64,000 nt of DNA, from assembly GCF_041146395.1 (NCBI RefSeq), contig NC_090989.1, forward strand, positions 52,478,501-52,542,500, written 5' to 3'. The position numbers were made by a program, and so were the translations under genes. Under the pieces are notes generated by a model, which worked only from the letters and a program-made list of their open reading frames with translations, had not been told where the DNA came from and did no database searches. This DNA comes from Eulemur rufifrons (Eukaryota > Chordata > Mammalia > Primates > Lemuridae). Shown one piece after another: positions 36,913 to 48,628 of this stretch. Numbering within the stretch: the first letter of the stretch is position 1; the number at the start of each line of letters is the position of its first letter.

Positions 36913-37932
36913 GTAAGTGACTTGTACAAACCTGAAAAGAATATGAAAACAGCAAAATTTCTCCTTTAGACCTTTGAAAACAACTGCCCATAAAGAACAG
37001 TATGATGTCAAAGTAATGTCTTAACATTCATGCAGTTCTTTGTGGTTTATAGATTATAGTAACCATTTGTCATTTTACCTACATGTTTTCTAGTACCATT
37101 AAGGAGAGTTTGTATTCATTTTGTAGGTAGTTCTCAAGATATAAGTATTTAAAGTAATTTAAACCTTTTTTTCCCCCCACTGCTATGGACCAGCTTTTTG
37201 TTTTGAAGGATCAGTATTGAATGTTTAGAACTTTTGGTTTGTTTGTTGAAACTGATGAAATTTCCGGAATCAAGCAGATGTGTTTGTCTTGATGTATCAG
37301 CTTTAGAAAGAAATACTTTATCTAGGCCTCTCCATTAGGTAATCAAAACCGTAATTGCAATGAAAAGCTCTTTAAAGCATGACAACATCCAGAAACCAGT
37401 TAATGTATACACCTTTATTCCAGAGAGTATTTCATATAAATTCATCTGTTTTAAAATGTAGCATCTAGCTAGAGGAATACCTCTTCCCAAGCTATATTAC
37501 TACAAGAGATGTGTGAGTCCTAATTCTGGCAAGTCCTGAACCAAGATAGTTGGGAGTACATAGTTCTCTAGGGATGTCATTCCAGTGAATCTTAGGGAAA
37601 TTGGAATTAATAATATCTACCAACAATGCCACCTATACCTTCTGCTGGTTCTTAAATGGAAAAGCTAGTAGTAGTTAGTCTGTTTCTTGAGTCTTTGGAT
37701 ACCTGTTGAATTATGACGAGACAGCTTATCTCAGAGGCTGTAAGTCATTTTTCTGCGTGTTCCATTGTTAAAGATGGTACAGCATAAGTCATTCTGAGGA
37801 CTCTGAAACAGCAAATAGCATCATGCAAATGATATGTAAGGAGTCAAGAGGTTGCTTGTTAAGCAACTAAGATGATACATCCCCCAACCCGCAGCATATA
37901 CTGAGCACATCCTTTCTCTTGAATTTTCTTAG
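36913..37932 (+). other. BBX: BBX intron
   Basis: The intron is GT-AG, 1020 bases, phase 1. It contains no repeat or gene that I recognise. Confidence 0.9.
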
Positions 37933-38071
37933 GAAAACGAAGCTCAGGAAAAGGAAACTCCTCTGATCATGAAGGGTGTTGGAGTGAAGAAAGCTGGACA
38001 TTTAATCAGAGTGGGACCAGTGGAAGCAAGAAGTTCAAGAAGACAAAGCCAAAGGAAGACTCTCTCCTTGG
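37933..38071 (+). CDS. BBX: BBX exon (139 bases)
   Basis: It enters at phase 1 (completing a Gly codon) after ttttcttag and leaves at phase 2 before gtaagt. It encodes KRSSGKGNSSDHEGCW, then SEESWTFNQSGTSGSKKFKK and TKPKEDSLL. This matches the human BBX segment that follows NVDRG. The composition is Ser/Gly/Lys-rich and probably disordered, with a basic KKFKKTKPK patch. Confidence 0.96.
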
Positions 38072-38299
38072 GTAAGTGCCTGTGAGTGGTCAGCTGCACT
38101 GCACAGACCTCAAGTGTGGGTAGGATTGTCAAGGTGAACATAAATCACTAAGCAAGCTTACTCTTTGACTGTTCATCCAGCACTTGCTACAGCCTTAGCA
38201 AGCACTCTGGTGAACGCAAATCAAGTAGTGTATCACATGATTCCTGCTGTTAACACAGTCATGTGAGTGACAATATCATTCACATTTTAGGTATGGTAG

Positions 38300-38445
38300 A
38301 AAATATGTAGATTTTAGACTTAGGCCTAGGTTTGAATCAATGTCCACCATGTAGTAGTGTTGTGACATTGTAAATCCTTTAATATTACCAGAATGCATTT
38401 TCCTATCTGAAGCTTAGAATGGATATTATTAGTATGTTTATATTT
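38300..38445 (-). repeat. MIR SINE
   Basis: 'gcctaggtttgaatcaatgtccaccatgtagtag', 'tgtgacattgtaaatcc' and 'ttttcctatctgaagcttagaatggatatta' are the MIR core in reverse orientation. Confidence 0.65.
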
Positions 38446-39956
38446 TGTCCATTGTATGTGCTTTGTGTACTTAATTTAATATTTCTAAATGTATGTACAT
38501 ATGTTTAGAAAATAATATGACAGCTGAAAAATGTGAGGTAAATAAAATTATGCTTAGGCTAACCTTGTTTTTTTATAAACTGTGTTCTGTTGCTCTAAGA
38601 TAAAAATATTAGGCTGCATATTCTGGTACCATAGAACATTCAGTATTGAAATGTAGAACCAAGGAATGGCATTCATCAAGATAAAAATTGTTAAGAATTA
38701 TTTTATATTTAATGTCATGCCAAAGACTCTTAATAAAACAATCTTAATATGAAGCATTTTGTTATTAAGTTCAGAGATCAAATACTTTATATTGGTGAGG
38801 AAAGTATCTGCATATTCAGTTACGCTGTTTTAAAAATCCTTTGAGAATTCTCATTGGCCCAATTTAAAAAGAATCTATTGAATAGAAATAAGTACATTTT
38901 AATATTCTCCATATTTCTTCATAAGTGTGCTTAAAGGTATGCAGATTTTATGCATTGGGTATATTATGTTTGGTTTATTAATAATACTTGCATTTCTGTA
39001 TTTTTCCTTGGAAGTTACAGTGCTTTAAAGTCTGGCTAATTCTAAGACTCTCAGTCAGTATAAAAAGGAAGGGTAGAAATTATTTTCCATAGTGCTGTCT
39101 CCTCAAGATTATTTATATTGAAATGATATATTTATAATTTAAAAGTCCAAAGTACTTCAAATTAGTTTTTTTTGTATTATGCTTAAGTAATGACATGAAA
39201 ATCCTCACATTTGTCATTTTCAAATGATAATTTCAAACATAGAATATCCTAAAAGAGTGACCCTCAAGCATCTAGACCAATGCTGTGTGTCTTCTAGAAG
39301 AACTGCCAGTGCCTTGTGGGTCTACACACCACACAGTGGTCAGGTCTCGCTATAGACAAGTGAAGTCCTAGGGGAGTAAAGCGAGCTTAAGGTTCCCCCA
39401 CAGAAATGCCTGTGATGCTTCCATCAGAAACTGCTGACGCTGTGAGAGAGAGATTTTTACCAATCTTCTTTGAGGAACAAGATAAGTGAAACAATCTTTT
39501 GAAAATCTGTCCTGAAAAAAGATTGGTGTATGGATTGCATGTATTTGTTTTTCAGTCATATCTGAAGAAGCTACATGTGTCTAACTGGAAGCATGATTTT
39601 TCACAGGTTTAAATCAAAGGTAAACTTCAGTGGCTTTTTCTCCCTTCCCTTTAAATATTGGCCTTTCAGGATCAGACTGTGTGGGTTTGCCTTGTTTAGA
39701 ACATGCCAATAGAGTGCTTGCACAGGGAGAAATGCCAGTTCCTGTCAATCTTCTCTGAGATTTGTAGATGAGCATTTTAAACTTTTTATCTTAGAAAATG
39801 TGCTACCTGTTAAACTGTAGCCAAGAAAAATTCCCTCAGTATTGGCAGTTCTAATTTTGTAGACTTCTCCAAGCAGAACATAAATGATTATTATTGTTCT
39901 CATTTAAAAGAAAACAGTCTCAAGAGACCCTGTGAGTTACATCTCATATTTTCAGT

Positions 39957-39976
39957 TTTTTTTTTTTTTTTTTTTT
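39957..39976. repeat. T homopolymer
   Basis: A run of about 20 T follows cattttcag. It has no SINE body attached. Confidence 0.85.
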
Positions 39977-40165
39977 GGTTATTCAGGGTATCTGAAAAAT
40001 TCACAGCTTATGGACAGCTTTCTGATAGTATCTAATTAGTATCAGATAGCATCTGATTTTCTATCAGTATAAACATTTTTTTAACTGAATGAAAAAAGAT
40101 GATTTTATTAAGGGAGAAGCATCACCCCCACCCATTACCGTCCACTGCTTTGAGAGAACTTAGTA

Positions 40166-40476
40166 CAGTAGTCCGCCCTTATCCATGGTTTCCCTTTCTA
40201 TGGTTTTGGTCCAAAAATGTTAACTGGAAAATTCCAGAAATAAACAATTCTTAAGTTTTAAATTACATGCCATTTTGAGTAGCATAATCAAATCTCATGC
40301 TGTCTGCTCCATTCTACCCAGGACATAAATCATCCTTTTGTCCAGTGTATTCATACTGCATGGTATGTATGCATAGGAAAAAAACATAGTATATATAGGG
40401 TTCGGTACTGTCCTCACTTTCAGGCATCCACTAGGGATCTTGGGGTGTATCCCTGTCAGATAAGGAGGGACTGCTG
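40166..40476. mobile_element. Tigger-family DNA transposon, internally deleted
   Basis: It starts cagtagtccgcccttatccatgg and ends 'gtcagataaggagggactgctg', an inverted terminal pair, with TA at 40164-40165 and 40477-40478. The interior includes 'aaattccagaaataaacaattc' and 'atcatccttttgtccagtgtattc', typical of Tigger2/MER8-type non-autonomous copies. It has no transposase frame. Confidence 0.85.
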
Positions 40477-41506
40477 TAATGGCCATTTTCTGTTGGCCAT
40501 TCGGATGGTCATCTATCTTATCTCTGCTTTCCAACTCTCGTGCATTCCTCCAAAACTGAGAACAGTTTAGTTACAAACATCTGTAGTAGTATATCTCTTA
40601 GTTTGCAGCCTAACATATTATTTAATAGTTTCTTGTAAGTTGATACTAAAGTTGCTCTCCCCTTTCCAGTACACCTTCCATTTTCCACTTACCAAGTGCA
40701 GCAGTTCTCCTGCAGCCTATTCTCTCTGTCTGGGTTGCCTCTTAGTTAATAAGTCTCACCCAATGAAAGCCAGCAGCCAGCCTAGAATCCAGCAGGCGTG
40801 CTGCCATTGCTGTGGGGGCCTTACAGACAGTCTAAACCAGCCCAAGGATTTCCCAGCTTTGCTGGTACCATTTCTAAAGTAATTTGTGGTTTAAGTCAAA
40901 GCAGTGCTGCCTCTCTGCCAGTGGGTTCGTTGAAAGCTGGCTTGCTGCTTTGCTCATTGAGCATCTTATCCTCATCCTAGTCAACTCTCCAGAGTATTTT
41001 TCTAATATTCAAAATTTGTTAGCTTTTTGTTTGAGTGTGTATGTTTTAATCAAACACTAGTCAGTATTTTTTTAAAGAAACTAATCTTATAAAACTACCA
41101 ATATATCATATTATCAATAAGCTAGCCAATGTGTATACATGTGTATAATTCTTTAAAATGAGAAACTGTATGAATAGAGTATGTTTTATACCAAACTTTA
41201 TGAAAAACTCCCATGCTGATGGAGAGAATGGCAAACTCCTCACATCAAAAATATTCTAATATTTTAAACGGTCCTACTGTTCTGAGGTAATAACATAACC
41301 TGTCATGTGAGTTTACTAAGAAAATTGTGTTTATTAATCGTCTCAAGCATTTCTGAAAAGATGTTATTTTCCTTTCTCAGAATTTACTTAAAGTGTCCTA
41401 ATTTCCAGAGACGCTATTTTCAAATGGAGTATCTTAAAATATATCTCATTTTCTGTTCAAATATTTTAGTCATGTGCTTATTGATTCCCCTCTCCCCTTT
41501 CAATAG

Positions 41507-41655
41507 CTCTGCAAAACTGGATGAAGAATTCGAAAAAAAATTCAACAGCCTTCCTCAATATAGTCCTGTTACATTTGACAGGAAGTGTGTACCTGTCCCA
41601 AGAAAAAAGAAGAAGACTGGAAACGCATCCTCAGAACCGACTAAAACCAGCAAAG
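41507..41655 (+). CDS. BBX: BBX exon (149 bases)
   Basis: It enters at phase 2 after cccctttcaatag and leaves at phase 1 before gttaga, a donor with a weak +3/+4. It encodes SAKLDEEFEKKFNSLPQYSP, then VTFDRKCVPVPRKKKKTGNA and SSEPTKTSK, nearly identical to human BBX. The conserved block LDEEFEKKFNSLPQYSP with the basic PRKKKK cluster suggests a short folded or binding segment followed by a nuclear-type basic signal. The frame is open upstream into the intron to an ATG at 41307; that extension is intronic. Confidence 0.97.
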
Positions 41656-42329
41656 GTTAGATGTGACCTGTACCTTCCTGCAGTGTAGCCAGAATCTCAA
41701 CTGACTGCCCTGCTAAGCTTCTACAGCTCCCTTCAGACATGTAATTGCATTTAGAATTGAGGCAATAGGGAGTTAGAATTTCAGGTTGCTTTCCAAGATT
41801 ATTTTGGTCCTTGCCTCCCTTCTTTCCTTTCTAATTCTCCTGAGCCTCTGTCCTTTGGCATTTCAGTTTGTGTATTTGCCCTTAAAGGTGTAGCCAAGCT
41901 TTTAAAAAATTGTTACACACGGTCTTCGACCTGCTCTCCAGAATTCTAATTTGGAATGTTAAGCTTTTCTTGAGCAGAAACTGCTGGCTGAGTCTGGTTT
42001 TTCTGTTCCCTGTGTCTGCAACAGGTTTAGACTCTGGGACTGTGAAATCCTTCTGTTCACCTGATAAGAAGATGCTATTACTTACTGATACTACAGGCCA
42101 AATGAAAATAAAACTACCCGCAATACTCCGGCAATATAATTTTTTATTGATTTTGTTAAATTTAGAAATATGCTTTGTTTAGCATATTTTTTTTTTTTTA
42201 AGAATATCAGCTTCTCCCCTGTCTATATCAGGGAAGCTTTTAAAATTATTAGGGTGACTTGGTTGGAACTCAGCATTCATCAAGGGCAACACAGTAGTCC
42301 AAAGGGGGTTTTTAAAGAGTATGGGGGCA

Positions 42330-42475
42330 TATTCAGTGGTCTCAACACCTGGGATCCTGTAGACATTTGTGGGGCAGGGGCTGGAGTGCTAAACATCCTG
42401 CCCTGCTCAGGACGTTGAAGCACAATGAAGGGTTATCCTGCCCAAGATGACAGTGTTACTCTTGTTGAGAAACTT
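42330..42475. mobile_element. MER5A-like hAT-Charlie MITE
   Basis: 'cagtggtctcaac' at the start, 'gtggggcaggggctggagtgctaaacatcctgccctgctcaggac' and 'gggttatcctgcccaagatgacagtg...gttgagaaac' at the end match MER5A in order. Confidence 0.75.
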
Positions 42476-45400
42476 TTCCGATTTTATGTGAGGTCCTAAA
42501 GATGGTGGGGAAAATGTACCTCTAATCTTCCACACTGATGTGAGACCTCATTCCATTAGCTCTCCTTATAAGGACAGGGAATGGAGCAGTGAAGAACTGG
42601 TATGGCCGAGCTGTAGTTGCTTTCAGGATCAAATTCTAAGCAGGATTTGCTGAAAAAAATTCTGTAATTACCCTGCAAAAGTGGCTCCCTGTTGCCTGCT
42701 TTATGTCAAATCAGATTAATTCCATCTTTTGTATATTTTAAATGGATAGCTCAAATATAAATATTAACAAGGAGATAACAATTCCATGTGTTTTGAGAAA
42801 ATACTTAAGATTTATGGGCTAGGGAAAAGTATTTCTTCTCTGAAGAAACCTAAACTTTTCTCCCTCAAAACCTAAACCCCTTTGCACTCTTGAATTGACA
42901 CAACCAAAGAGAGATTTAAAATCTGTATCTCAAGACAGAACTGAAAGGTTGAAGAAAATTCCCCCTTTGTGCTTAAAGGCAGGGAGGTACATAAAAGTCA
43001 TTTTTAGAATTAGCTCAGTTTTCCTCTGTGGTTAATAAAAACAAATCTAGTGAATAAAGAACTAAAAAAGAAATATTGTTGCATCACCAGGTTTGCTCAT
43101 CTGGGAAAATAAAATAGGATTGTACTGAGATCTTCCAAGATAGGTAGGAAAGAAATAAAGTAGACTTGTTGACAGATAGGTAGCTGAGCACCGTAATGGA
43201 TTACCAAAGGAAATGACAGTCTGTGTACCCCAGAGATATTTAGGAATAGGAAAAGTAGTCCGTGAGCCCAAAGATGCCAGGTACCTTGAGTTCCCATAAT
43301 TCTTGGATTTAAAGTTGCTGATAAATACCTGACAAGCCAATAAAATGGGACTAAACTGATTGATGCGCTAGAGGGTTTCTTCTTCTACTCCATGTAGTTC
43401 AAAACATTCACGTTAGAGTTCTGAAGTTGGCCGAATTATCTCTCAGGGAATGTAACAATAGATTTATTTTTGTAAAGCTGTAAAACCCTGAAGTTAGGAT
43501 CTATTTTCTTGAGACCTTCTCTTGGGTCTTAGTTGTCTGTTACATGATTTTCCTCTCCTAACTGAGATTAGCAGTATTTCTTTTGATGTGAAATGGATTT
43601 TTGGAGCTTTGGATTATACTTTATACAATATCATCTTAACTCTTCTATTATGCCTCTCAAGCCACAAAGTAACTGGTTCTTATATAGTATATCAGTAATT
43701 ACATAAAACGTGGGAAACGTTCCAAGACTTTAGATTTTGCTCTACTTTCCAACTCATGGAACAAAATGCAATTAAAATAAAGCAGAAATTAAATAATATA
43801 TTCTCTATTTAGTAAACTAAAGTAGTATTTGTGACTGATTGTAATTTGGCATTAGCAGCACCAATATACTAGATTACAAGTTATTATTAATGAAATTATC
43901 ATACCAGCTGTGCTGTAATTGCCTGATCTTTAGGGGATAGAGATTGTTTTCTTAGACTCTAGAACCTTTGCACCTTTGCATAATGAATCATTCCAAGCAA
44001 ACACTGTGTATGAGATCAGTGGGTAATTAGTAAAAGAGCATATGTCCATCAGAAACCTCATTTTTCCTCAACAATTTGCCATTTGTCTGTATTTTATTTT
44101 CTTCTATATTTGTTAACATTCATTATATTTTTTCCTGGCTTATACTAGGTAGCATTTTAGGTACTTCAGGTTACATAAAATGTATAGAATGTTTCTGAGA
44201 TGTAATTTCTATAAGAAATGGTTACATATGCATTTAGACAGTTATATGTCTCAGAGCCATATTATCTGCTTAGATTTATTTCTCTATTTTCCCATACTCA
44301 TCTCTGTATTTCCAAGTAGTCTCTTCCCCCTTCTCATCGTCCCCCAACTATCCAGTCCCTTATGTCTGTGTAATGGTCTTGTCAAAAACTCTACAATGAG
44401 AAGGGATGAAAATAACTTTAAATGCCACTTTCCTTCAACTGGGCTTGGACTGTGTTGTAGTAGAACAGAGCATGATGATTAGGAATAGAATTTTTCCTTT
44501 GCTTCTAAGAATAAATTATCCAGTAAATTATAATTCATCTAACTCACAATACAGTTCAGCTGAATCAGCCCAATCTTACAGTGTTTTCCGGGTTATCTCT
44601 CATAGTTATTTGCATATATTTTTAAAAGAAAGCTTTAAATTATGTTTAAATTTAATTGTAACTTTTTAAGAGATTTTTCTCATACACTATTTTAAGTACA
44701 CTGCTAATGTAAAAGTATTGTTTACAAACTATCAGAAGTCCGAGGTCCCCGCAGGATAGTAATTTTCAAATGGAAGTAGGATCATGGAGAAAAAGTAAAT
44801 GGAGTTCAATTTAAAGTGTTTAAATTATGGCCCATCTTGATTCTGGACTTCACTTCTCCTCCTTTATCCCTTCTATCTTTACATAGTCCTTGGCCCACTA
44901 TCAAACATACTGTTGGTCCTTCTCATTTTATTTTTTTCAATCTACACGTCTATTTTAAGATGAAATTAAAAATGACTAAGGATTTGAGGTTTTTTTTAAA
45001 AAATAACAGTGGTAATGAAAGAAGCATGTTTACAAAATTAAAGGTTGAAGACAGAATCCCCTGTTTGGGATTGAGCCAACCTGATGTTACTTTCAGATTT
45101 AGAGAATTGAGATTCTATTAGGAAGTTATAGCTTCCGCATTGGGCAGAACTCTGTATTTCAACTGTTTGAGAGTCTTCACTGCTACCAAACTTTTTCAGG
45201 AACATGGTGACAGCATGTTTGCAAGTATAAAAGGTATACCTGTTATAATCTTGAGTTCTTTAACAAAGCATGCATGTCCAGCCCAATGAGGTGGCTCCTC
45301 CTTTTCAATATAGCTTAACTTGATTGTGGCTGATTGATTCAGGGAACTTAATTCAAGTGGGTAGATCCACACACCCAGCAGCTGGGAGCACATTGTTGGA

Positions 45401-46984
45401 AACTATTGCAAAGGAATTTATTGTTTCATTGGTTACTGTGTGTCTAATGCAAAAATGGCAGCCTAGTTTTAGAGGAACCCCCCTCCCCCATTCCCACTCC
45501 TTTTATAGGTTAAAATATGAAACTGTAAACTTGGGCAAAAGATACCACTGTTGGAATTATGCCTGACATTTGTTTCTGACAACAGTTCTAAAGAGCAGGT
45601 TTCACTTAATTCACCTTTCTCACTGACCTTGAAAAAGTACCATACTAAGCTGACACTGAAATGGCTTCTGTGTCACCACAGCTTCTCACCCCTAAAATGT
45701 TCATTTTTCAGCAAACTCTGAACAACAATAATGTTTTGGAAAGGTTATTGTTAATGGCTCTCTGGCATCCCTCTCATTCTCTTGGCTTGTGGTTTGGCCC
45801 GAATACTCTCTACCCAGCTGTGAAGGTGGGGTGCAAAGGAGATTGATACCTTCAGAATATAGGCCATCTGCCCAACAAATTAAATGGAGACCCAAGCATA
45901 CCAGCAATGAGTGGTTTTGTCATAAGGAAGCTGAAGCTGATGCAGATATCCTCTCAAGATATTTAAATAGGGAAAGAGATGGGACAGAAAGACAAGTGCC
46001 TATTCTTTGTTTTCTGAATGATTCCTTCTAAGACCCCTTTCTCTGCTTTTCACTTTCTACCTTTTTTTCTCCTCCATGGACACTTCTATGCTACTATAAC
46101 AATTGACTAAAGAAAAGTAGTAGCAAATTTCCTTATATTTGCTATTTATTATAAATTTTGACTTTATTTTCTTTAGACAAAATACCCAACATATGTGCCA
46201 TGCTGGTGAGCAGAAATCAAAGTGTTCACTTCTTGACTCTAAAATTGCTGCTTTTCAGTGACTGCAATTAAATCTTATCTATTTCTCTTTTCAAGTTTGT
46301 CACTTCTTTTTTTTATCTGAAGTTGTCATTTACTTAGAGTAGTCTTATAGGTATAGTTTTGGGGGTGTCTAGGGGCAAGGAATTTTAAAAATATAAGTTT
46401 ACAGAAGTTCTTGTATATATAAAACCCATTATGAATGTTCTTTTTTTTATGTTAAAAATTGACAAGCTCTGTCTTTAGCTTTGTATTTAAATTGTACTTT
46501 TTAGATTTCTCTAACTATGATTGGGTCTGAAAAGATACATCCTTTTCTTCTTTCCTAACCCATTTTATATATCAAATCTGTTTGCTTCTGTGAACCACTT
46601 CTTTGTATCATTCTCCCAATGAGCCAATCCCTTATTTTATTAAATTATTTTCCTACAGGTAAATCACTAGGATCTATATGATCCTGAGAAGTCTCAGAGT
46701 TGTTTTTCTGCTTTCTCCTACATATGTTTTCCATAACTGCCTGTGTATCATTCAGGTGCACCAGCCTGCAATTTCCTGGGCTATATAAAATATATGAAGC
46801 AGTGACTGCAAATAGATTATAGAGAATACCTGTAGTATTAGTGTAGTGTGTACATACAATATATTTTCTTTGTACTTGTTAATCTTCTAGTTCCATTTTA
46901 AACCACCACCAGCCTATTCAGAAATGTTTGCTATTGGTTATTTAGAAGAATAGCTTGGTGACGTCATCAAAAAACACTTGCATA

Positions 46985-47060
46985 GATTTATGATATCGTA
47001 GTAACAGCAACAGCTGTCATTTCTTGAGGTCTTACTTTGTGATAAGCAGTGCTTTAAGAG
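46985..47060 (+). repeat. MIR SINE fragment
   Basis: 'acagcaacagctgtcatttcttgaggtcttactttgtgataagcagtgctttaagagc' is the 5' half of MIR. It abuts an L2 fragment. Confidence 0.65.
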
Positions 47061-47822
47061 CTTTATTCATGAAATAAATATTTATTGAGAACCTGTCATG
47101 TGCAAGCACCATTCTAGGCACTTAGATTATATCTGTGAATGAAAATAAAGAACTCTACTGCCATGGAGGTTATATTATAGTGGGGGGACCAGACAATAAA
47201 TAAGCCTAAACAATGAGCAAAATATACAACTTGTTTGAAGGTGAAACATACTATGGAAAAAGAATAGGTTGATAGAGCAGGTAGGCGAAAGATCAACAGG
47301 AAAGAAGACTTGAGCAACACTATAAACCAACTAAAATTAACAGGCATATATAGAGCACTCTCCCCAACATTAACAGAATGTACATTCTCCTCAAGTGCAC
47401 ATGGAACAATCTCCAGAATAGATCATATACTAGGCCATAAAACAAACCAGTAATTTTAAAAAGATTGAAATAATACTAAGTATGTTCCTTGATCACTGGA
47501 ATGAAATTAAAAATAACTAGTGTGAAAAAATTTGGGAAACTCACTTGTAGAAATTAAACAGCGCACTTTCAATATGTCAAAGAAGAAATCAGAAGGGAAA
47601 TCAGAAAATACTTTGAGATGAATAAAAATGAAGACACAGCATAACGAAACTTAAGGGATACAGGTAAAACAACTCTGAAAGGAAAATTTATAGCTCTACA
47701 TGCCTATATTAAGAAAGAAGAAAGATCTCAACTCAGTAACGTAGCCTGCCACCTTAAGACACTGGAAAAAGAAGAGCAAACTAAACCTAAAGGAAGCAGA
47801 AGGAAGATAATAATGATGATTA

Positions 47823-47861
47823 GAAATGAAATGAAATGAAATGAAATGAAATGAAATGAAT
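47823..47861. repeat. (GAAAT)n pentanucleotide repeat
   Basis: About 7.5 copies of GAAAT lie inside the L1, probably expanded from an A-rich ORF2 segment. Confidence 0.92.
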
Positions 47862-48582
47862 TAAATAAAAAATAGAAAAACTATAGAGAAAAGTCAGTGA
47901 AACCAAAAAGTAGTTTTTGGAAAGAACAACAAAATTGTGAAACATTTAGCTAGATTGACTAAGAGAAAAGAGAAAAGATTCGTATCATTAGAATCAGAAA
48001 TGAAATAGAGGAGATTATTATCAACTATACAGAATTGAAAAGGATTATAAAAGAATACTATGAACAATTATATGCCAATAAATTAGATCACCTATATGAA
48101 ACCAACAATTCCTAGAAAGACACAAACTACTAAAAGTGACTTAAGAAAAAGTAGACAATCTGTATAGACCTCTAACTATAGTAAAGAGACTGAATTAGTA
48201 ATCAAAAAAGTACCCAGACAAAAAAAGCCCAGGCACAGATAGTTTAGCTTAACTGCTGGATTCTACCAAATATTTAAAGAATTAATTCCAGTTCTTCACA
48301 AATGAATCCAAAACTTAGAAGAAGAACGAGCACTTCCCAACTCATTCTGTGAGGCCCATATTATCTTAATGTCAAATACATTACAAGACAATCATAGGAT
48401 ACAAAGACATTATATAATAAGAAATGAAAACTACAGATCAACACTTCTTATAAATATAGACACAAAAATCCTCAACAAAATACTAGCAAACCAAATCCAA
48501 GAACATATAAGAAGAATTGTACACCATGACTAAGTGGCATTTTACCCCTGGACTCGAGGTTGGTTTAACATCCAAAAATCTG

Positions 48583-48628
48583 GAGAGGGGGCAGGGAGGG
48601 AGGAAGAAAGGAAGGGAGGGAGGGAGGA
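48583..48628. repeat. GGGA/GGAA-rich simple repeat
   Basis: The purine-only tract gggagggaggaagaaagg and its continuation lie inside the L1. Confidence 0.9.

Larger units (their letters stand above)
38072..41506 (+). other. BBX: BBX intron
   Basis: The intron is GT-AG, 3435 bases, phase 2. It holds a MIR on the minus strand (38300-38445), a T homopolymer (39957-39976) and a Tigger-type element (40166-40476). The rest is AT-rich and unrecognised. Open frames at 40640-40980 lack exon signals. Confidence 0.88.

Noticed and set aside
41307..41506. Open frame upstream of and continuous with the exon at 41507
   Set aside because: The phase-2 acceptor at 41505-41506 and the match to human BBX start at 41507; the upstream part is intron.
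47823..48628. Regular repeats as a possible CRISPR-like or satellite array
   Set aside because: They are simple pentanucleotide and purine repeats within an L1, with no spacers; the genome is mammalian.
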